64,000 nt of DNA from Aurantimonas manganoxydans SI85-9A1 (GCF_000153465.1 NZ_CH672387.1:1019180-1083179); one strand, 5' to 3'; positions 8,889 to 19,071 are shown, counted from the stretch's first letter. Numbers and translations: made by a program. Notes: generated from the sequence alone by a model not told the origin.

Positions 8889-9608
8889 ATGCAGATTTCA
8901 GCCTATCTCGGGGCCCTTCGCCGTCGCTCGGACCCCTATGTCGACGATACCAGCCTGGAATTCCAGTTCCGCGCCAAGCGCTTCGTGCGCATCCGCAACC
9001 TGATCGACGCCGTTCTGGCCGAGCAGGAGCGCTGCGAGATCGTCGATCTCGGCGGGACGGAAAAATACTGGGCGGTCGCCGGCGACTATCTCGACCGGCG
9101 GCGCGGGCGGGTCTTCGTCACGCTGGTCAATACCGAGCCCCAGGTCGTGGCGCGGCCCGACCAGTTTCGCGCCGTGCGCGAAAGCGCCAGCGACCTGACT
9201 CTGTTCGACGGCCGGGGCTTCGATCTGGCCCATTCCAACTCGGTGATCGAGCATGTCGGCTCGCGGGCCAACATGCGGGACTTCGCCCTGAACATGCGCC
9301 GGCTGGCACCACGCTATTACTGCCAGACGCCGAATTACTGGTTTCCGTACGAGCCACATTTCCGCACCGCCGGCTTCCAGTATCTGCCCAAGGCGGTCCG
9401 GATCGCCATGCTGCAGCGCTTTGCGCTCGGCTTCTTCGATCGCATCGAGGATTTCGAGGACGCACGCAACGTGGTGCGCGACCACGATCTGATCGGCCGG
9501 CGGCAGATGGCGGCGTTCTTCCCGGATGGCGAGATCTCCTACGAGACCGTCCTCGGCTTACGCAAATCGGTGATCGCGACCCGGGACGCGGGCGCACGGG
9601 ATTCCTAG
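8889..9608 (+). CDS. class I SAM-dependent methyltransferase
   Basis: A 239-aa protein. The start ATG at 8889 has AGGAA about 7 bases upstream. It shows a methyltransferase core: EIVDLGGTEKYW near residue 48 as motif I, a second acidic turn, and FDLAHSNSVIEHVGSRANMR as the post-motif region typical of small-molecule or sugar/lipid methyltransferases. It continues YYCQTPNYWFPYEPHF, which is not a nucleic-acid methyltransferase motif. A substrate cannot be named. The gene stands alone, preceded by a perfect CtrA box and followed by a stem-loop, so it looks monocistronic and perhaps cell-cycle regulated. Confidence 0.8.
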   Translation: MQISAYLGALRRRSDPYVDDTSLEFQFRAKRFVRIRNLIDAVLAEQERCEIVDLGGTEKYWAVAGDYLDRRRGRVFVTLVNTEPQVVARPDQFRAVRESASDLTLFDGRGFDLAHSNSVIEHVGSRANMRDFALNMRRLAPRYYCQTPNYWFPYEPHFRTAGFQYLPKAVRIAMLQRFALGFFDRIEDFEDARNVVRDHDLIGRRQMAAFFPDGEISYETVLGLRKSVIATRDAGARDS

Positions 9609-9615
9609 CTCCCGG

Positions 9616-9641
9616 TTCGCCGCCCGCCATCCGGCGGCGAA
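9616..9641 (+). terminator. stem-loop after methyltransferase gene
   Basis: TTCGCCGCC (9616-9624) pairs perfectly with GGCGGCGAA (9633-9641) eight bases after the stop codon. There is no strong T run, so the efficiency is doubtful. Confidence 0.45.
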
Positions 9642-9783
9642 GTAGAACGCGCGCGCTGGGCGTTCCTCTGAAGCAACCGGCATCCGTATGGGCGGGCGGC
9701 GGCAGACTGTGTCGCGCGTTCTGGAACAATGGCGGGCTCTCTCCGTTGATTCGGTGAATTCGAACGCCAGAGAGGAGGCTCTC

Positions 9784-10275
9784 ATGAAGTATATTGCAGC
9801 CACTGCGACCGCCATCATCTTCGCCGCGACGCCCGCTATCGCGCAGGACACTGCTGGCACACCGGCCACGACGCCGATGGCCTCGGAAGATACTGCAGCG
9901 GCCGACTGGGCGCAGCTGATCCGAACCCGCGACATCGTGGGTGGCGCCGTCTACACGACCAACGAAGCCCATGACGAGGGCTCCTGGGGCGACCGTAACG
10001 ACTACGCCTGGGGCCGTTCGGGCTATGACGCGGTCGGCAGCGACTGGAACCAGATCGGCGAGATCGAGGACGTTGTGCTTGATCGGTCGGGCAACCTTGC
10101 CGGCGTCGTCGCCGAAGTGGGCGGCTTCCTCGACATCGCCGACAAGCACGTCATGCTGCGGGTCGGCGACGTCGATCTCGTCCCGGTCGACGACCAGTCC
10201 TACGCGTTCATCACGCGGTTATCCGAGGAAGAGCTCGAAGGCCGTCCGGGTGTCGATGAAGCCTGGTGGAACTGA
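9784..10275 (+). CDS. exported PRC-barrel domain protein
   Basis: A 163-aa protein with a signal peptide (MKYIAATATAIIFAATPAIA). After a Thr/Ala-rich linker it has a PRC-barrel-like domain: DWNQIGEIEDVVLDRSGNLA, then VVAEVGGFLDIADKHVMLRV and VDLVPVDDQSYAF. PRC-barrel proteins of this exported type are common in Rhizobiales and often linked to stress or envelope conditions, with no defined biochemical role. The start at 9784 is preceded by AGAGAGGAG, a strong ribosome-binding site. A good terminator follows. Confidence 0.85.
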   Translation: MKYIAATATAIIFAATPAIAQDTAGTPATTPMASEDTAAADWAQLIRTRDIVGGAVYTTNEAHDEGSWGDRNDYAWGRSGYDAVGSDWNQIGEIEDVVLDRSGNLAGVVAEVGGFLDIADKHVMLRVGDVDLVPVDDQSYAFITRLSEEELEGRPGVDEAWWN

Positions 10276-10330
10276 GACGTCTCGCCTGACCGGCGACGCT
10301 TGAGCCGGAGCTGATCCGGTGCAATTCGAA

Positions 10331-10366
10331 GGCCCGTCGCGGGAAACCGCGGCGGGCCTCTTTCTT
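10331..10366 (+). terminator. Rho-independent terminator
   Basis: GGCCCGTCGCGG (10331-10342) pairs with CCGCGGCGGGCC (10347-10358) through one G-T wobble, with a GAAA loop region and then TCTTTCTT. It ends the PRC-barrel gene. Confidence 0.85.
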
Positions 10367-10511
10367 GGGTGCCTCGTTTCGGTGAGGGAACGGCGCCTCA
10401 CGCGCAGTGAGCTGTGCGGCTCCCGGTGATCAAGCCCGTTTCGTTTTTGGTTTGTTCACTTTTCGTCTTCTCAATGGCACCTGATTCGGCTAGTCGGAGA
10501 GGGTTAACGAA

Positions 10512-11030
10512 GTGTTGCAGGAGCGGACCATTCGCATCATCGGCATCGATCCCGGCCTGCGCCGGACCGGCTGGGGCATCGTCGAGACGCTCGGCAATTC
10601 GCTGCGCTTCGTCGCCAGCGGCACGGTGATGTCGGACGGAAAGATGGATCTCGCCTCGCGGCTGCGCACGCTCTACGAAGGGCTGACCGACGTGATCCAC
10701 GCGCAGCAGCCCGACGAGGCGGCGGTGGAGCAGACCTTCGTCAACAAGGACGCCGTTGCCACGCTGAAGCTCGGGCAGGCCCGCGGCATCGCCATGGTGG
10801 TGCCGTCGCTGGCCGGGCTGCCGGTCGCCGAATACGCGCCCAACGCCGTGAAGAAGGCGGTGATCGGCGTCGGCCATGGCGAGAAGAAGCAGATCCACAT
10901 GATGGTGAAGGTGCTGATGCCCAAGGCGACCTTCGACACGGACGACGCCGCCGACGCGCTGGCGATCGCCATCTGCCACAGCCATCACCGGCAGTCGGCC
11001 CAGTCGCGGGCGCTGCTTGCCGGCCTGTGA
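10512..11030 (+). CDS. ruvC: Holliday junction endonuclease RuvC
   Basis: A 172-aa crossover-junction endodeoxyribonuclease that cuts Holliday junctions as part of RuvABC. The GTG start at 10512 gives a short extra N-terminus before [16 protein letters not shown], which holds the first catalytic Asp (residue 13). VEQTFVNKD carries the catalytic Glu, and [16 protein letters not shown] the C-terminal acidic pair. It is followed 151 bp later by ruvA and then ruvB, the usual ruvCAB order of alphaproteobacteria. Confidence 0.95.
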   Translation: MLQERTIRIIGIDPGLRRTGWGIVETLGNSLRFVASGTVMSDGKMDLASRLRTLYEGLTDVIHAQQPDEAAVEQTFVNKDAVATLKLGQARGIAMVVPSLAGLPVAEYAPNAVKKAVIGVGHGEKKQIHMMVKVLMPKATFDTDDAADALAIAICHSHHRQSAQSRALLAGL

Positions 11031-11181
11031 GTGCGCGCGCCGATCCGTCTGCCCGTCGCGGTCCGCGTCCTGTACGGCCAGCCGGGACTGTCGGCGATGA
11101 TGCGCCGATCGTGGTAAGCGACGGCTTCGGCATTCATCATCGGATGGCCAGCTTCGATTCCCACCGCCTGGAGACGCATTC

Positions 11182-11802
11182 GTGATCGGCAAACTGAAGG
11201 GCACCGTCGACGAGATCGGCGAGGACCACGTCGTCGTCGACGTCCACGGCGTCGGCTATGTCGCCTTTTGCGGCGCGCGCACCCTGGCGGCGCTGCCGGG
11301 CGAGGGCGAGGCGGTGGTGCTGTTCATCGACACCTATGTGCGCGAGGACATGCTGCGGCTCTACGGTTTTGCGACGCGGGCCGAGCAGGACTGGTTCCGG
11401 CTCCTGCAGATGGTACAGGGCGTCGGCGCCCGGGTGGCGCTGGCGGTGATCGGCACGCTGTCGGCCGGCGACCTCGCCAATGCGGTGGCGCTGCAGGACA
11501 AGGCGATGGTCGCGCGCGCACCCGGCGTCGGCCCGAAGGTCGCCGCCCGGATCGTCGCCGAGCTGAAGGACAAGGCGCCGGCCTTCTCTGGCGCCGGCAG
11601 CGACGAGAGCCTGGGGCTGAAGCGCGACATCGGTGGCGGCACCGCCGCCGCGCCGGTGGCCGATGCGGTCTCGGCGCTGGTCAATCTCGGCTATCCGCGC
11701 GACCAGGCGGCCGAGGCCGTGGCGAAGGCGCTGAAGGATGCCGGCGAGGCGCCGGACAGCGCGAAGCTGATCCGGCTGGGGCTGAAGGCACTGAGCCGCT
11801 GA
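11182..11802 (+). CDS. ruvA: Holliday junction DNA helicase subunit RuvA
   Basis: A 206-aa protein that binds the four-way junction and loads RuvB. Domain I is the OB fold ([20 protein letters not shown]...). Domain II has the two helix-hairpin-helix motifs ([20 protein letters not shown] and [19 protein letters not shown]). Domain III ([21 protein letters not shown]) contacts RuvB. The ATG start gives a standard length. Confidence 0.96.
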   Translation: MIGKLKGTVDEIGEDHVVVDVHGVGYVAFCGARTLAALPGEGEAVVLFIDTYVREDMLRLYGFATRAEQDWFRLLQMVQGVGARVALAVIGTLSAGDLANAVALQDKAMVARAPGVGPKVAARIVAELKDKAPAFSGAGSDESLGLKRDIGGGTAAAPVADAVSALVNLGYPRDQAAEAVAKALKDAGEAPDSAKLIRLGLKALSR

Positions 11803-11953
11803 GACGCCGAACGGCGCAACCGGGGCTCCGGGCTGAGCGCGGGCCGAGCGGTTTTGACATGACGGCGCCGAACGGCCATTGCGGAACCTGCCCGCGACCG
11901 GCCGCGCCTCTGGTTTTGCAGGCAGATTGTCCCATCGCGACGGAACGGCCCTT

Positions 11954-13000
11954 ATGAGCGACGCCCGCCTGATCACTCCCGAGAAGCACGGCGAGGACAT
12001 CGACGCGACCCTGCGGCCGCAGCGGCTGGACGATTTCGTCGGCCAGGCGGCGGCGCGGGCCAATCTGAAGATCTTCATCGAGGCGGCGAAGAATCGCGGC
12101 GAGGCGCTGGATCACGTGCTGTTCGTCGGCCCGCCGGGGCTCGGCAAGACGACGCTGGCGCAGATCATGGCCAAGGAGCTCGGGGTCAATTTCCGCTCGA
12201 CCTCTGGCCCGGTGATCGCCAAGGCCGGCGATCTGGCGGCGCTGCTGACCAATCTGGAAGAGCGCGATGTCCTGTTCATCGACGAGATCCACCGGCTGAG
12301 CCCGGCGGTGGAGGAAATCCTCTATCCGGCGATGGAGGATTTCCAGCTCGACCTGATCATCGGCGAGGGGCCGGCGGCGCGCTCGGTGAAGATCGACCTG
12401 TCGAAATTCACCCTGGTCGCGGCGACGACGCGGCTGGGCCTGCTGACGACGCCGCTGCGCGACCGCTTCGGCATCCCGGTGCGGCTGAATTTCTACACGG
12501 TGGCGGAGCTGGAGCACATCGTCACCCGTGGCGCGCGGCTGATGCGGCTGCCCATGGCCGAGGACGGCGCCCGCGAGATCGCCCGCCGGGCCCGCGGCAC
12601 GCCGCGCATCGCCGGCCGGCTGCTGCGCCGGGTGCGCGACTTCGCCGACGTCGCCGGGGCGGCGACGGTGGACCGCAAGGTCGCCGACGAGGCGCTGTCG
12701 CGGCTGGAAGTGGACAGTCTCGGCCTCGACCAGCTCGACCGACGCTATCTGGAACTGATCGCGATGAATTTCGGCGGCGGGCCGGTGGGTATCGAGACCA
12801 TTGCGGCAGCGCTGTCGGAGCCGCGCGACGCCATCGAGGACATCGTCGAGCCGTATCTCCTGCAGCAGGGGTTCCTGCAGCGCACCCCGCGCGGGCGCCT
12901 GCTGACCCAGCGGGCCTTCGCCCATCTGGGGCTGGCGGTGCCGAGCACCTATCAGGGATCGCAGGCGAGCCTGTTCGAGGACGGCGCCGACGCCGAATGA
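11954..13000 (+). CDS. ruvB: Holliday junction branch-migration ATPase RuvB
   Basis: A 348-aa AAA+ motor of the RuvAB complex. The start at 11954 gives [20 protein letters not shown]; the 25 residues upstream in the same frame are not family-like. Walker A GPPGLGKT is at residues 59-66 and the Walker B DEIHRL at 110-115. The sensor region [19 protein letters not shown] and the C-terminal winged helix ending in the family-like tail ([17 protein letters not shown]) are present. Confidence 0.97.
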   Translation: MSDARLITPEKHGEDIDATLRPQRLDDFVGQAAARANLKIFIEAAKNRGEALDHVLFVGPPGLGKTTLAQIMAKELGVNFRSTSGPVIAKAGDLAALLTNLEERDVLFIDEIHRLSPAVEEILYPAMEDFQLDLIIGEGPAARSVKIDLSKFTLVAATTRLGLLTTPLRDRFGIPVRLNFYTVAELEHIVTRGARLMRLPMAEDGAREIARRARGTPRIAGRLLRRVRDFADVAGAATVDRKVADEALSRLEVDSLGLDQLDRRYLELIAMNFGGGPVGIETIAAALSEPRDAIEDIVEPYLLQQGFLQRTPRGRLLTQRAFAHLGLAVPSTYQGSQASLFEDGADAE

Positions 13001-13010
13001 GGCGGATGCG

Positions 13011-14471
13011 TCAGGCGGGCGCCGGGTGGTGCCCGGTGTCCAGCCGCGCCATGCGCTCGCCGTCGGGCACCGGATAGGCGAGGCGATGGGCCGGATGGTC
13101 GAGGGTCGCCGCCAGATGCGCGGCGCGGGCCTCGACCACGGCGAGGGCGGCGCCGTCGAGACCGAGACGCGAGAGACCCATGAAGGCGTCGCACTGGCGG
13201 CGCAGCGCCGCGATGTCGCGCGGCCGCGTGGCGGCCGGGGCGATCTGCTCCAGACAGGCGAGGTAATGCTCGCCGGCGATCATGTCGGTGGCCGCGTACT
13301 GGCGCAGATGGCCGAAGGAATATTCCAGATATTCGGCGAAGCTGCGCGGCAGGTCGATGACCCGCAGCTTGCCGTCGCTGTCGACATGCAGCGGATCGGC
13401 CTTGCCGCGTCCGACCATGCGGGACATGGCGGCGGTCAGCCAGTCCATGCAGGTGATCGCGGTGAAGGGGTCGTTGACGCCCGGCGACAGCGCCCGCCCG
13501 GCGATCTCGACCAGTTCGTCGACGAGGAAGACCTGGTCCTGATGCGGGCTGCGCTGGTTGCCGCAGGCGATGGAGGCGACGAGGGCGGTGCGGGTCTCGT
13601 CGGTCACGCGCTCGCTTGGCCAGGCATGGAAGATCACCTTGCCGGGATGCACGAACATGCCGGTCCGGCAATTCATCCGCACCACGATGTCGGCCTTCTG
13701 CGCCGCCTCGATCAGGGTCTCGTGGTCGATGATCTGGAGATAGCCGCTGCGGTCGGAGACGATCTCGGCATAGGGCACGGTCGCCGCCGCCTCGTCGATG
13801 TCGTCGCCGAAGCAGGGCGGCACCTGCCACAGGAGGCCGGCCGGCTGGGCTTCGCCGGTCGCCTCGCCGTCCTCCACGTCGCCGCGGACCGGGAAGGCCT
13901 TCTCGATCTGCTTGCACAGCGCCTCGCCGATGCCGGCGATGACGTTGGAGATGTGGATGTTGGACGGGACGTGGTGGATGAAGAAGATCAGCACGCCGAT
14001 CGATCCGATGGCCAAGATGATGGCGCCGAAGATCGCGATGTTGGGCACGAACATCGCGGCATAGACGTCGTCCTCGCCGCCGTCGCGGACGCTGCGCAGC
14101 ACCAGCATGGAATAGATGAAGGTCGCGACGAAGACGCCGAGGGTGATCTGGTTGCCGCGATCGTTCATGAAATTGGTCAGGAGCCGCGGGCCGTAGCTGC
14201 CGGAGGCGAAGACCACGGTCGCCATGGTAACCGAGAAGACGGTGCCGGCCACCCCGATCATCGAGCCGCCGATGGCGCTGAGGATGGCGCGAGCCCCGTC
14301 CGGCTGGGTGGCGTAGAAGAATGGGCTCTCGCCGAAGGCGTCGAGCGGGACCCGGGCGTCGATCTCGATCAGGACGAAGGCGAGAACCGCGGCGCTGATC
14401 GCCATGATCGAGGGGATGAACCAGTAGCTTGCGACGACGCGCTGGTAATATTGCTGGATGAACGCACGCAT
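13011..14471 (-). CDS. DUF2254 membrane protein
   Basis: A 486-aa protein with four N-terminal transmembrane segments: around YWFIPSIMAISAAVLAFVLI, ILSAIGGSMIGVAGTVFSVT, TLGVFVATFIYSMLVL and NIAIFGAIILAIGSIGVLIF. A long soluble C-terminal half follows, with the conserved stretch SPGVNDPFTAITCMDWL. This order matches DUF2254, a family without established function. The start at 14471 has GAGGAG five bases upstream; a 51-aa extension in the same frame was rejected. It converges with ruvB by 10 bp. Confidence 0.85.
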   Translation of the reverse strand: MRAFIQQYYQRVVASYWFIPSIMAISAAVLAFVLIEIDARVPLDAFGESPFFYATQPDGARAILSAIGGSMIGVAGTVFSVTMATVVFASGSYGPRLLTNFMNDRGNQITLGVFVATFIYSMLVLRSVRDGGEDDVYAAMFVPNIAIFGAIILAIGSIGVLIFFIHHVPSNIHISNVIAGIGEALCKQIEKAFPVRGDVEDGEATGEAQPAGLLWQVPPCFGDDIDEAAATVPYAEIVSDRSGYLQIIDHETLIEAAQKADIVVRMNCRTGMFVHPGKVIFHAWPSERVTDETRTALVASIACGNQRSPHQDQVFLVDELVEIAGRALSPGVNDPFTAITCMDWLTAAMSRMVGRGKADPLHVDSDGKLRVIDLPRSFAEYLEYSFGHLRQYAATDMIAGEHYLACLEQIAPAATRPRDIAALRRQCDAFMGLSRLGLDGAALAVVEARAAHLAATLDHPAHRLAYPVPDGERMARLDTGHHPAPA

Positions 14472-14645
14472 CGCGGCTCCTCGGGTCGGGCGAGTGCAGA
14501 TATGGCCCGCGCGGCCCGGCACAAGCACCAGGCCGCCATTGGCGCGTGAATCGGGGACGATCGGCGCCCCGAGCCGGGGGGAGGCGCGGGGACCGGCCGC
14601 TTCGTCAGCAGCCGATCCGGCCAAGTGGTGGCTGGACGCGCCGGG

Positions 14646-14876
14646 TCAGCCGGCCGGCGGGTAGGGATCGTTGCCGTAGGTCCATTCCGTCTGCCACTGG
14701 CCGTCGCTGCCCTGCACCAGGACCTGGGAGTCGGTGCCGCTGTCGTGCATCTTGTGGGCCGCGTCGCGGGCAGCCTCCATCGCCTCCGCCTGGGTGTCGT
14801 AGGGCGTGTCCTTGTCGTTGTGACGCACTTTCCAGCCGTCGCCATCCTTCAGGACGTAATAGCGTTCGCGTGCCAT
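14646..14876 (-). CDS. DUF2188-type small protein
   Basis: A 76-aa protein starting MARERYYVLKDGDGWKVRH. It has the pattern of DUF2188: an N-terminal beta hairpin with a WKV core, an alanine-rich helix (TQAEAMEAARDAAHKM) and a C-terminal strand (QVLVQGSDGQWQTEWTY). Function is unknown. The start codon at 14876 is preceded on its strand by GAGGAGAGCGGC. A longer frame opening at 15101 crosses intergenic sequence and was rejected. Confidence 0.82.
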   Translation of the reverse strand: MARERYYVLKDGDGWKVRHNDKDTPYDTQAEAMEAARDAAHKMHDSGTDSQVLVQGSDGQWQTEWTYGNDPYPPAG

Positions 14877-15126
14877 GCCGCTCTCCTCGAAATCGGGTCT
14901 CTCGTGCTGGCGAAAGCTAGCGAGGCACGGCGAGGCGGGAAGGCGGGTCTGAGCAGGACAACGATGACGCGAAGGCTGTTCACACGCATGTTGCGCTGGT
15001 AGAATTCCCTTACGGAACACTCTGCCGGCCACGGGATCACCTGTTGCAGGAGCGTGACGCTGCCGGCGGCCTGAGGTCATGGGCGTGCGAGGCGTTCCCA
15101 CGACCAGGCATCAACGGGAGGACGGC

Positions 15127-16791
15127 ATGACCCATCGAACGATCGCCCGATCGCTGCTTGCGGCCACTGTGTTGCTGGCGGCCGGCGCTGAGGCGCAGGG
15201 ACAGGCGGCGGCGCCGAACCAGATCCAGCAGGCGAGCCTGTTCCGGGCCGACGTGCGGGACCGGCCGGGCTGCGAGCCCACCGCCGCGAACGGCACGGTG
15301 ACCTGGCCCGAGGCGATCGGCAATCCGGCGGTGAGCTGTCCCGACGCCTTCGGCTGGACGTCGTTCCTGACGGCGGTCGAGCAAGCGTTCTGGACATGGG
15401 GCACCGACCAGACGATCTGGATCGACGACCCGAAGGCGATCTGCGGACGCGAGGGCTCGCCGGCGGATTGCTGCGACCCGGCGGTGTTCGACGAGACGCC
15501 GCCGCTGGGCGAGGCGCCGCCGGCCGGCTGCCCGTACTATCCGCCGGACTGGACCAATCCGCCGCCGATCATCGTGGCGCGGCCAAGCCCCAGCCACACC
15601 CACGACTTCCTGGAACGGCTCGATCCGGCACGGGTGCTGCGCCAGGAGGAGGCGGAGATCGTGTTCCGCAACCGGCCGTTCGTGCGCTACACCCTGGCGC
15701 AGAACCTCTACAACAAGGAGAGCCTGGGCGCCCGCTTCACCGCGATGCAGGACTGGGTGAACGTCAATGCGCCCTACAACAACGCGGCGCTGGCGATCGA
15801 CTATCCGACCGACGCGGTGATGTTCAAGGTCGACTTCCTCAGCCAGTCGCTGATGCTGGAGAACGGCCTGATCCGGGGCGAGGACGACGGCGGGCGAACG
15901 CTCGACCCGCCGAACAATCCCGACGCGCCCTATGTCACGATGCTAATCGAGGAGACGCTGGCGCCGGGCGACGAAGAGCCGGAACTCTACTACCTCGTCG
16001 CGGTCACCGCGGCGTCGAAGGCGATCCCGACCTGGCACTGGTACGCCATCGAGCATGTCGGCAATCTCGGCCGCTGCGATTTCACCGGTTGCAACGATGC
16101 CTACGGCTACAGCGCCGCCGGCGTGACGGTGGACGGCGAGAGCTTCGGCCAGAACTACATTCCGCCGAAGACCGAGAACTCCGAGGACGCCACCCTGGAC
16201 ATCGTCTTCGACCTGGGCACGCCCTACACGCCGGAGGAGACCGGCGAGCGGATCACCCCGGCGCTGGACGGCCTGATGGCCGCCATGGGCATTGGCACGG
16301 GTGACGGGCCGCAGGATCCGGACACGCCGTCGGCGGCCGATCCGGCGTGGCGCAGCTACCGGCTGAAGGCCTCGCAGACGGAGTTCGTCACGGCGACGGG
16401 CATGCCCACCCATGCGGGCCAGTCGATCACGGAAGGCGGCTTCGTCAACTCGGCCTCCTGCATGACCTGCCATTCCCAGGCCGGGCCGGACGCGACCGGC
16501 AATCCCGGCGTGCCGGGGATCGGCGCGACCAACGACCTCAATCTGTTCGGGCTGAGCCAGACGGTGAACGGCGCGCCGGACCCGGACTGGTTCCATGCCA
16601 CGGGCACGAACCAGATGCGGGTCCTGCCGATGGACATGGTCTGGGGCATGCTGAACGCGAGCTGCGTCGCGCCGAAGGGCAAGACCGGGCTGTGCGAGAC
16701 CTATGAGGGCGCGCAATTCTCGCCGCCCGGACGCCCCCATGCGGCGCCATCCGCACCGGCAAGGGCTACATCCGGCAGGCCCGCGCGCTGA
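15127..16791 (+). CDS. exported protein with one c-type haem motif
   Basis: A 554-aa protein with a signal peptide (SLLAATVLLAAGAEAQG). I do not recognise the family. It has many cysteines (PADCCDP, GCPYYPPDW, RCDFTGCNDAYG) and a single haem attachment site SCMTCHSQA near residue 449, followed by Met-containing sequence (NQMRVLPMDMVWGM) that could supply the sixth ligand. This suggests a periplasmic cytochrome-like or haem-domain enzyme. The last ~18 codons (from about 16738) have poor wobble GC, while the +1-shifted frame reads with all-GC third positions, so a frameshift near the CCCCC run at 16733-16737 is possible. The stop lies just before a strong terminator. Confidence 0.7.
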   Translation: MTHRTIARSLLAATVLLAAGAEAQGQAAAPNQIQQASLFRADVRDRPGCEPTAANGTVTWPEAIGNPAVSCPDAFGWTSFLTAVEQAFWTWGTDQTIWIDDPKAICGREGSPADCCDPAVFDETPPLGEAPPAGCPYYPPDWTNPPPIIVARPSPSHTHDFLERLDPARVLRQEEAEIVFRNRPFVRYTLAQNLYNKESLGARFTAMQDWVNVNAPYNNAALAIDYPTDAVMFKVDFLSQSLMLENGLIRGEDDGGRTLDPPNNPDAPYVTMLIEETLAPGDEEPELYYLVAVTAASKAIPTWHWYAIEHVGNLGRCDFTGCNDAYGYSAAGVTVDGESFGQNYIPPKTENSEDATLDIVFDLGTPYTPEETGERITPALDGLMAAMGIGTGDGPQDPDTPSAADPAWRSYRLKASQTEFVTATGMPTHAGQSITEGGFVNSASCMTCHSQAGPDATGNPGVPGIGATNDLNLFGLSQTVNGAPDPDWFHATGTNQMRVLPMDMVWGMLNASCVAPKGKTGLCETYEGAQFSPPGRPHAAPSAPARATSGRPAR

Positions 16792-16800
16792 CAACGAAAA

Positions 16801-16834
16801 GGGCGCGCCCGGCTCATGCCGGGGCGCGCCCTTT
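16801..16834. terminator. bidirectional terminator between convergent genes
   Basis: GGGCGCGCCCGGC (16801-16813) pairs with GCCGGGGCGCGCCC (16818-16831) with one bulged base. It is flanked by AAAA on the left and TTT on the right, so it can act on both converging transcripts. Confidence 0.85.
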
Positions 16835-16887
16835 CGACGACGGTGGGGCGATGGGGCCGGCTGGCCCCAAAGCCGCGGGACGACGGG

Positions 16888-19071
16888 CTAGAGCTTGCCG
16901 ATCGAGAAGAACAGCGTCTCGCCGGAGGAATCGTCGACGCCGTCATTGTCGGTGACCGCATAGGCGGTGCCGTCGCCAGCGATGGTGAAACCCTCGATCT
17001 TGTCGACGACATAGCCGCCGGTGGCCTTCAGGTCGGGCAGGAAGTCGTGGACCTCTTCCTTGGTGACCGTCGGCAGCTCGCCGCCGAGCGGTGCAGGCTT
17101 CAGGTCGGTTTTGGCGACCCGGTAGAGCTTCTTCAGCCGGGCGGCGTTGCCGATCTGGTTGTCGCGCTCGAGAACGTAGAGCCAGTCGCCGTTCGCGGTG
17201 ATCTCCGACAGGCCGACCCAGCCCTTTTCGGCGCTTTCCAGCGGGTAGCGGACGGCGCTCCATTCCTGCGAGGCCGGCTTGTAGGCCAGGAGCTTCACGG
17301 TGCCCTTGGCATCGTCCTCCCATTCGCGCTGGATGGCGACCCAGAGGGTCTCGCCGTCCATGGTCACGCCCTCGGCGCCGAAGCGCGTGGAACCGGCGAC
17401 GAGCGCCTCGGGGAAGGGGACTTCCTCGGTGATCGCCCCTTCGCCATCCACATGCAGGAGCTGGTGCGGCACGTCCTTGTCCGGATTGCCCTCGCTGGCG
17501 AGCCAGAAGCCACCCGCGCCATCGGCGGTGATGCCCTCGAGGTCGAGCGCTTCGGCCGGCTTGCCGTCACGGGTGACGATCATCTTGGCGGTGATGCGGG
17601 CCGGCTTGCCCGACGCGTCGATGGTGAAGATCGCCGGCTGCTTCTTGTAGAAGCTGTCGCTGACCGCATGAAGCGTCGTGGCGCTGTCGGCGTCGGCGGC
17701 AAGGCCCGAAAGGGCGCCCCAGCCGACCGGGCGGCCGTCGGCATCGTCTTCGGAGACGATTATCGGGTAGGCGTTCTCGCCCTCGCCGCGCTCGTAGATC
17801 ATCACGTGGGAGCGGGCGCCGCCGTCCTCGACGAGATCGGCTTCGTTGGAGGTGACCAGCAGGTTGCGCGACGGGATGGCGATGGCGCCCTCGGGGGCGA
17901 TGCCGGACGGCAGGAGCTGGGTGAAGACCGGATCGCCGTCGCCGAGCCTGTAGACGCCGACGGCCGAGCCGCGCTCGGACAGGACGAAGGCGTAGGTGGT
18001 GCCGTCGAAGGTCGCGATCTCGAGACCCTCGGGCTCGACGCCCTTGGCGTCGGAGCGCTTGTCCGGATAATGGCCGGCGCGGATGACCTCGTATTCGAAG
18101 GACGGGCCGGATTCCCAGGCGACGCTGCCGTCCCGGTTCCAGACGGTGAAGGAACGCGAGCCGCCCTCATAGTCGCCCTCATTGGCGGAGATGAAGTGGT
18201 CGTTGTCGATCCACTGGACGGTGTCGGGCTCGCGCTTGCGGCCGGCCTGGCTGCCGGTGAAGGCAAGTCCGCGGTCGTCCTCTGTGTCGATGCCGTCGAG
18301 ATCGACGGCGCCGGCGGAAAAGTCGGCGATGACTTCGCCGGTCGCCGCCTCGACGATGGCGAAGTGGTTGTTCTCCTGCAGCGAGACGACGATCTCGCCG
18401 GCCTCGTTGAAGTCGACATATTCGGGCTCCGGATCCTCCGGCGCGATGTCGGCGAGGCCGGTCAGTTCGATTTTCGTCAGGGAGGCGCAGTCCGGCACGC
18501 CGTCGGCCAGCTTGACCACCGCGAGAAAGCCGGCCGGCATCTGCGGCAGGGCGCCCTCATCGAGGTCTTCGTCGCGCTCGTTCTCGATGGCGATGGCGGC
18601 ATAGGCGCCATCCTTCGAGACTGCGACGGAATCGGGCTGGCCGCCGAGATCGCAGGAGGCCGTCTCGGCCTTGGCGGCGATGTCGATCACGGCCAGGCGG
18701 CCCGACGGCGCGGTGTAGCTCGGCGAGGTGTTGACGCCGACCAGAACATTGCGGCCGGCCACCGCCACGGAGGTGGGCTCGCCGTCCATCGACAGGAAGC
18801 CGCCGGGCTGCGGGGCTTTCGGATCGGTGATGTCGATCAGGCCGATGCCGCCGGCCGGGCTGTCGGAGTAGATCAGGGTGTTGCCATCGGTGCTGGCCGC
18901 GATGATCTCCGAGGAGGTTTCGGTCTCGGTGGGCATGTCGGCCGGCAGGTTGCGGGCGACCGGGAAGGCGGCGATGCGCCGGAACACCGGCTCGGCCATC
19001 GCGGTGGCCGGCGCGGCGAGCGCGCTGGTGGCGAGAAGGGCGGCGAGGCTGAGGCGGAGCGGCGAAATCAC
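16888..19071 (-). CDS. exported phytase/esterase-like beta-propeller protein
   Basis: A 727-aa secreted protein with a signal peptide (LSLAALLATSALAAPATAMA). The first half has repeating beta-propeller blades (LIYSDSPAGGIGLIDITDP, GRLAVIDIAAKAETASC and so on). The second half matches the 'esterase-like activity of phytase' domain: DLEGITADGAGGFWLASEGN, RFGAEGVTMDGETLWVAIQ and YVVDKIEGFTIAGDGTAYAVTDNDG. Related proteins are annotated as phytase-like or alkaline-phosphatase-like, and the substrate is not certain. No obvious metal-binding cluster could be assigned by eye. It converges with the haem-motif gene. Confidence 0.82.
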   Translation of the reverse strand: MISPLRLSLAALLATSALAAPATAMAEPVFRRIAAFPVARNLPADMPTETETSSEIIAASTDGNTLIYSDSPAGGIGLIDITDPKAPQPGGFLSMDGEPTSVAVAGRNVLVGVNTSPSYTAPSGRLAVIDIAAKAETASCDLGGQPDSVAVSKDGAYAAIAIENERDEDLDEGALPQMPAGFLAVVKLADGVPDCASLTKIELTGLADIAPEDPEPEYVDFNEAGEIVVSLQENNHFAIVEAATGEVIADFSAGAVDLDGIDTEDDRGLAFTGSQAGRKREPDTVQWIDNDHFISANEGDYEGGSRSFTVWNRDGSVAWESGPSFEYEVIRAGHYPDKRSDAKGVEPEGLEIATFDGTTYAFVLSERGSAVGVYRLGDGDPVFTQLLPSGIAPEGAIAIPSRNLLVTSNEADLVEDGGARSHVMIYERGEGENAYPIIVSEDDADGRPVGWGALSGLAADADSATTLHAVSDSFYKKQPAIFTIDASGKPARITAKMIVTRDGKPAEALDLEGITADGAGGFWLASEGNPDKDVPHQLLHVDGEGAITEEVPFPEALVAGSTRFGAEGVTMDGETLWVAIQREWEDDAKGTVKLLAYKPASQEWSAVRYPLESAEKGWVGLSEITANGDWLYVLERDNQIGNAARLKKLYRVAKTDLKPAPLGGELPTVTKEEVHDFLPDLKATGGYVVDKIEGFTIAGDGTAYAVTDNDGVDDSSGETLFFSIGKL

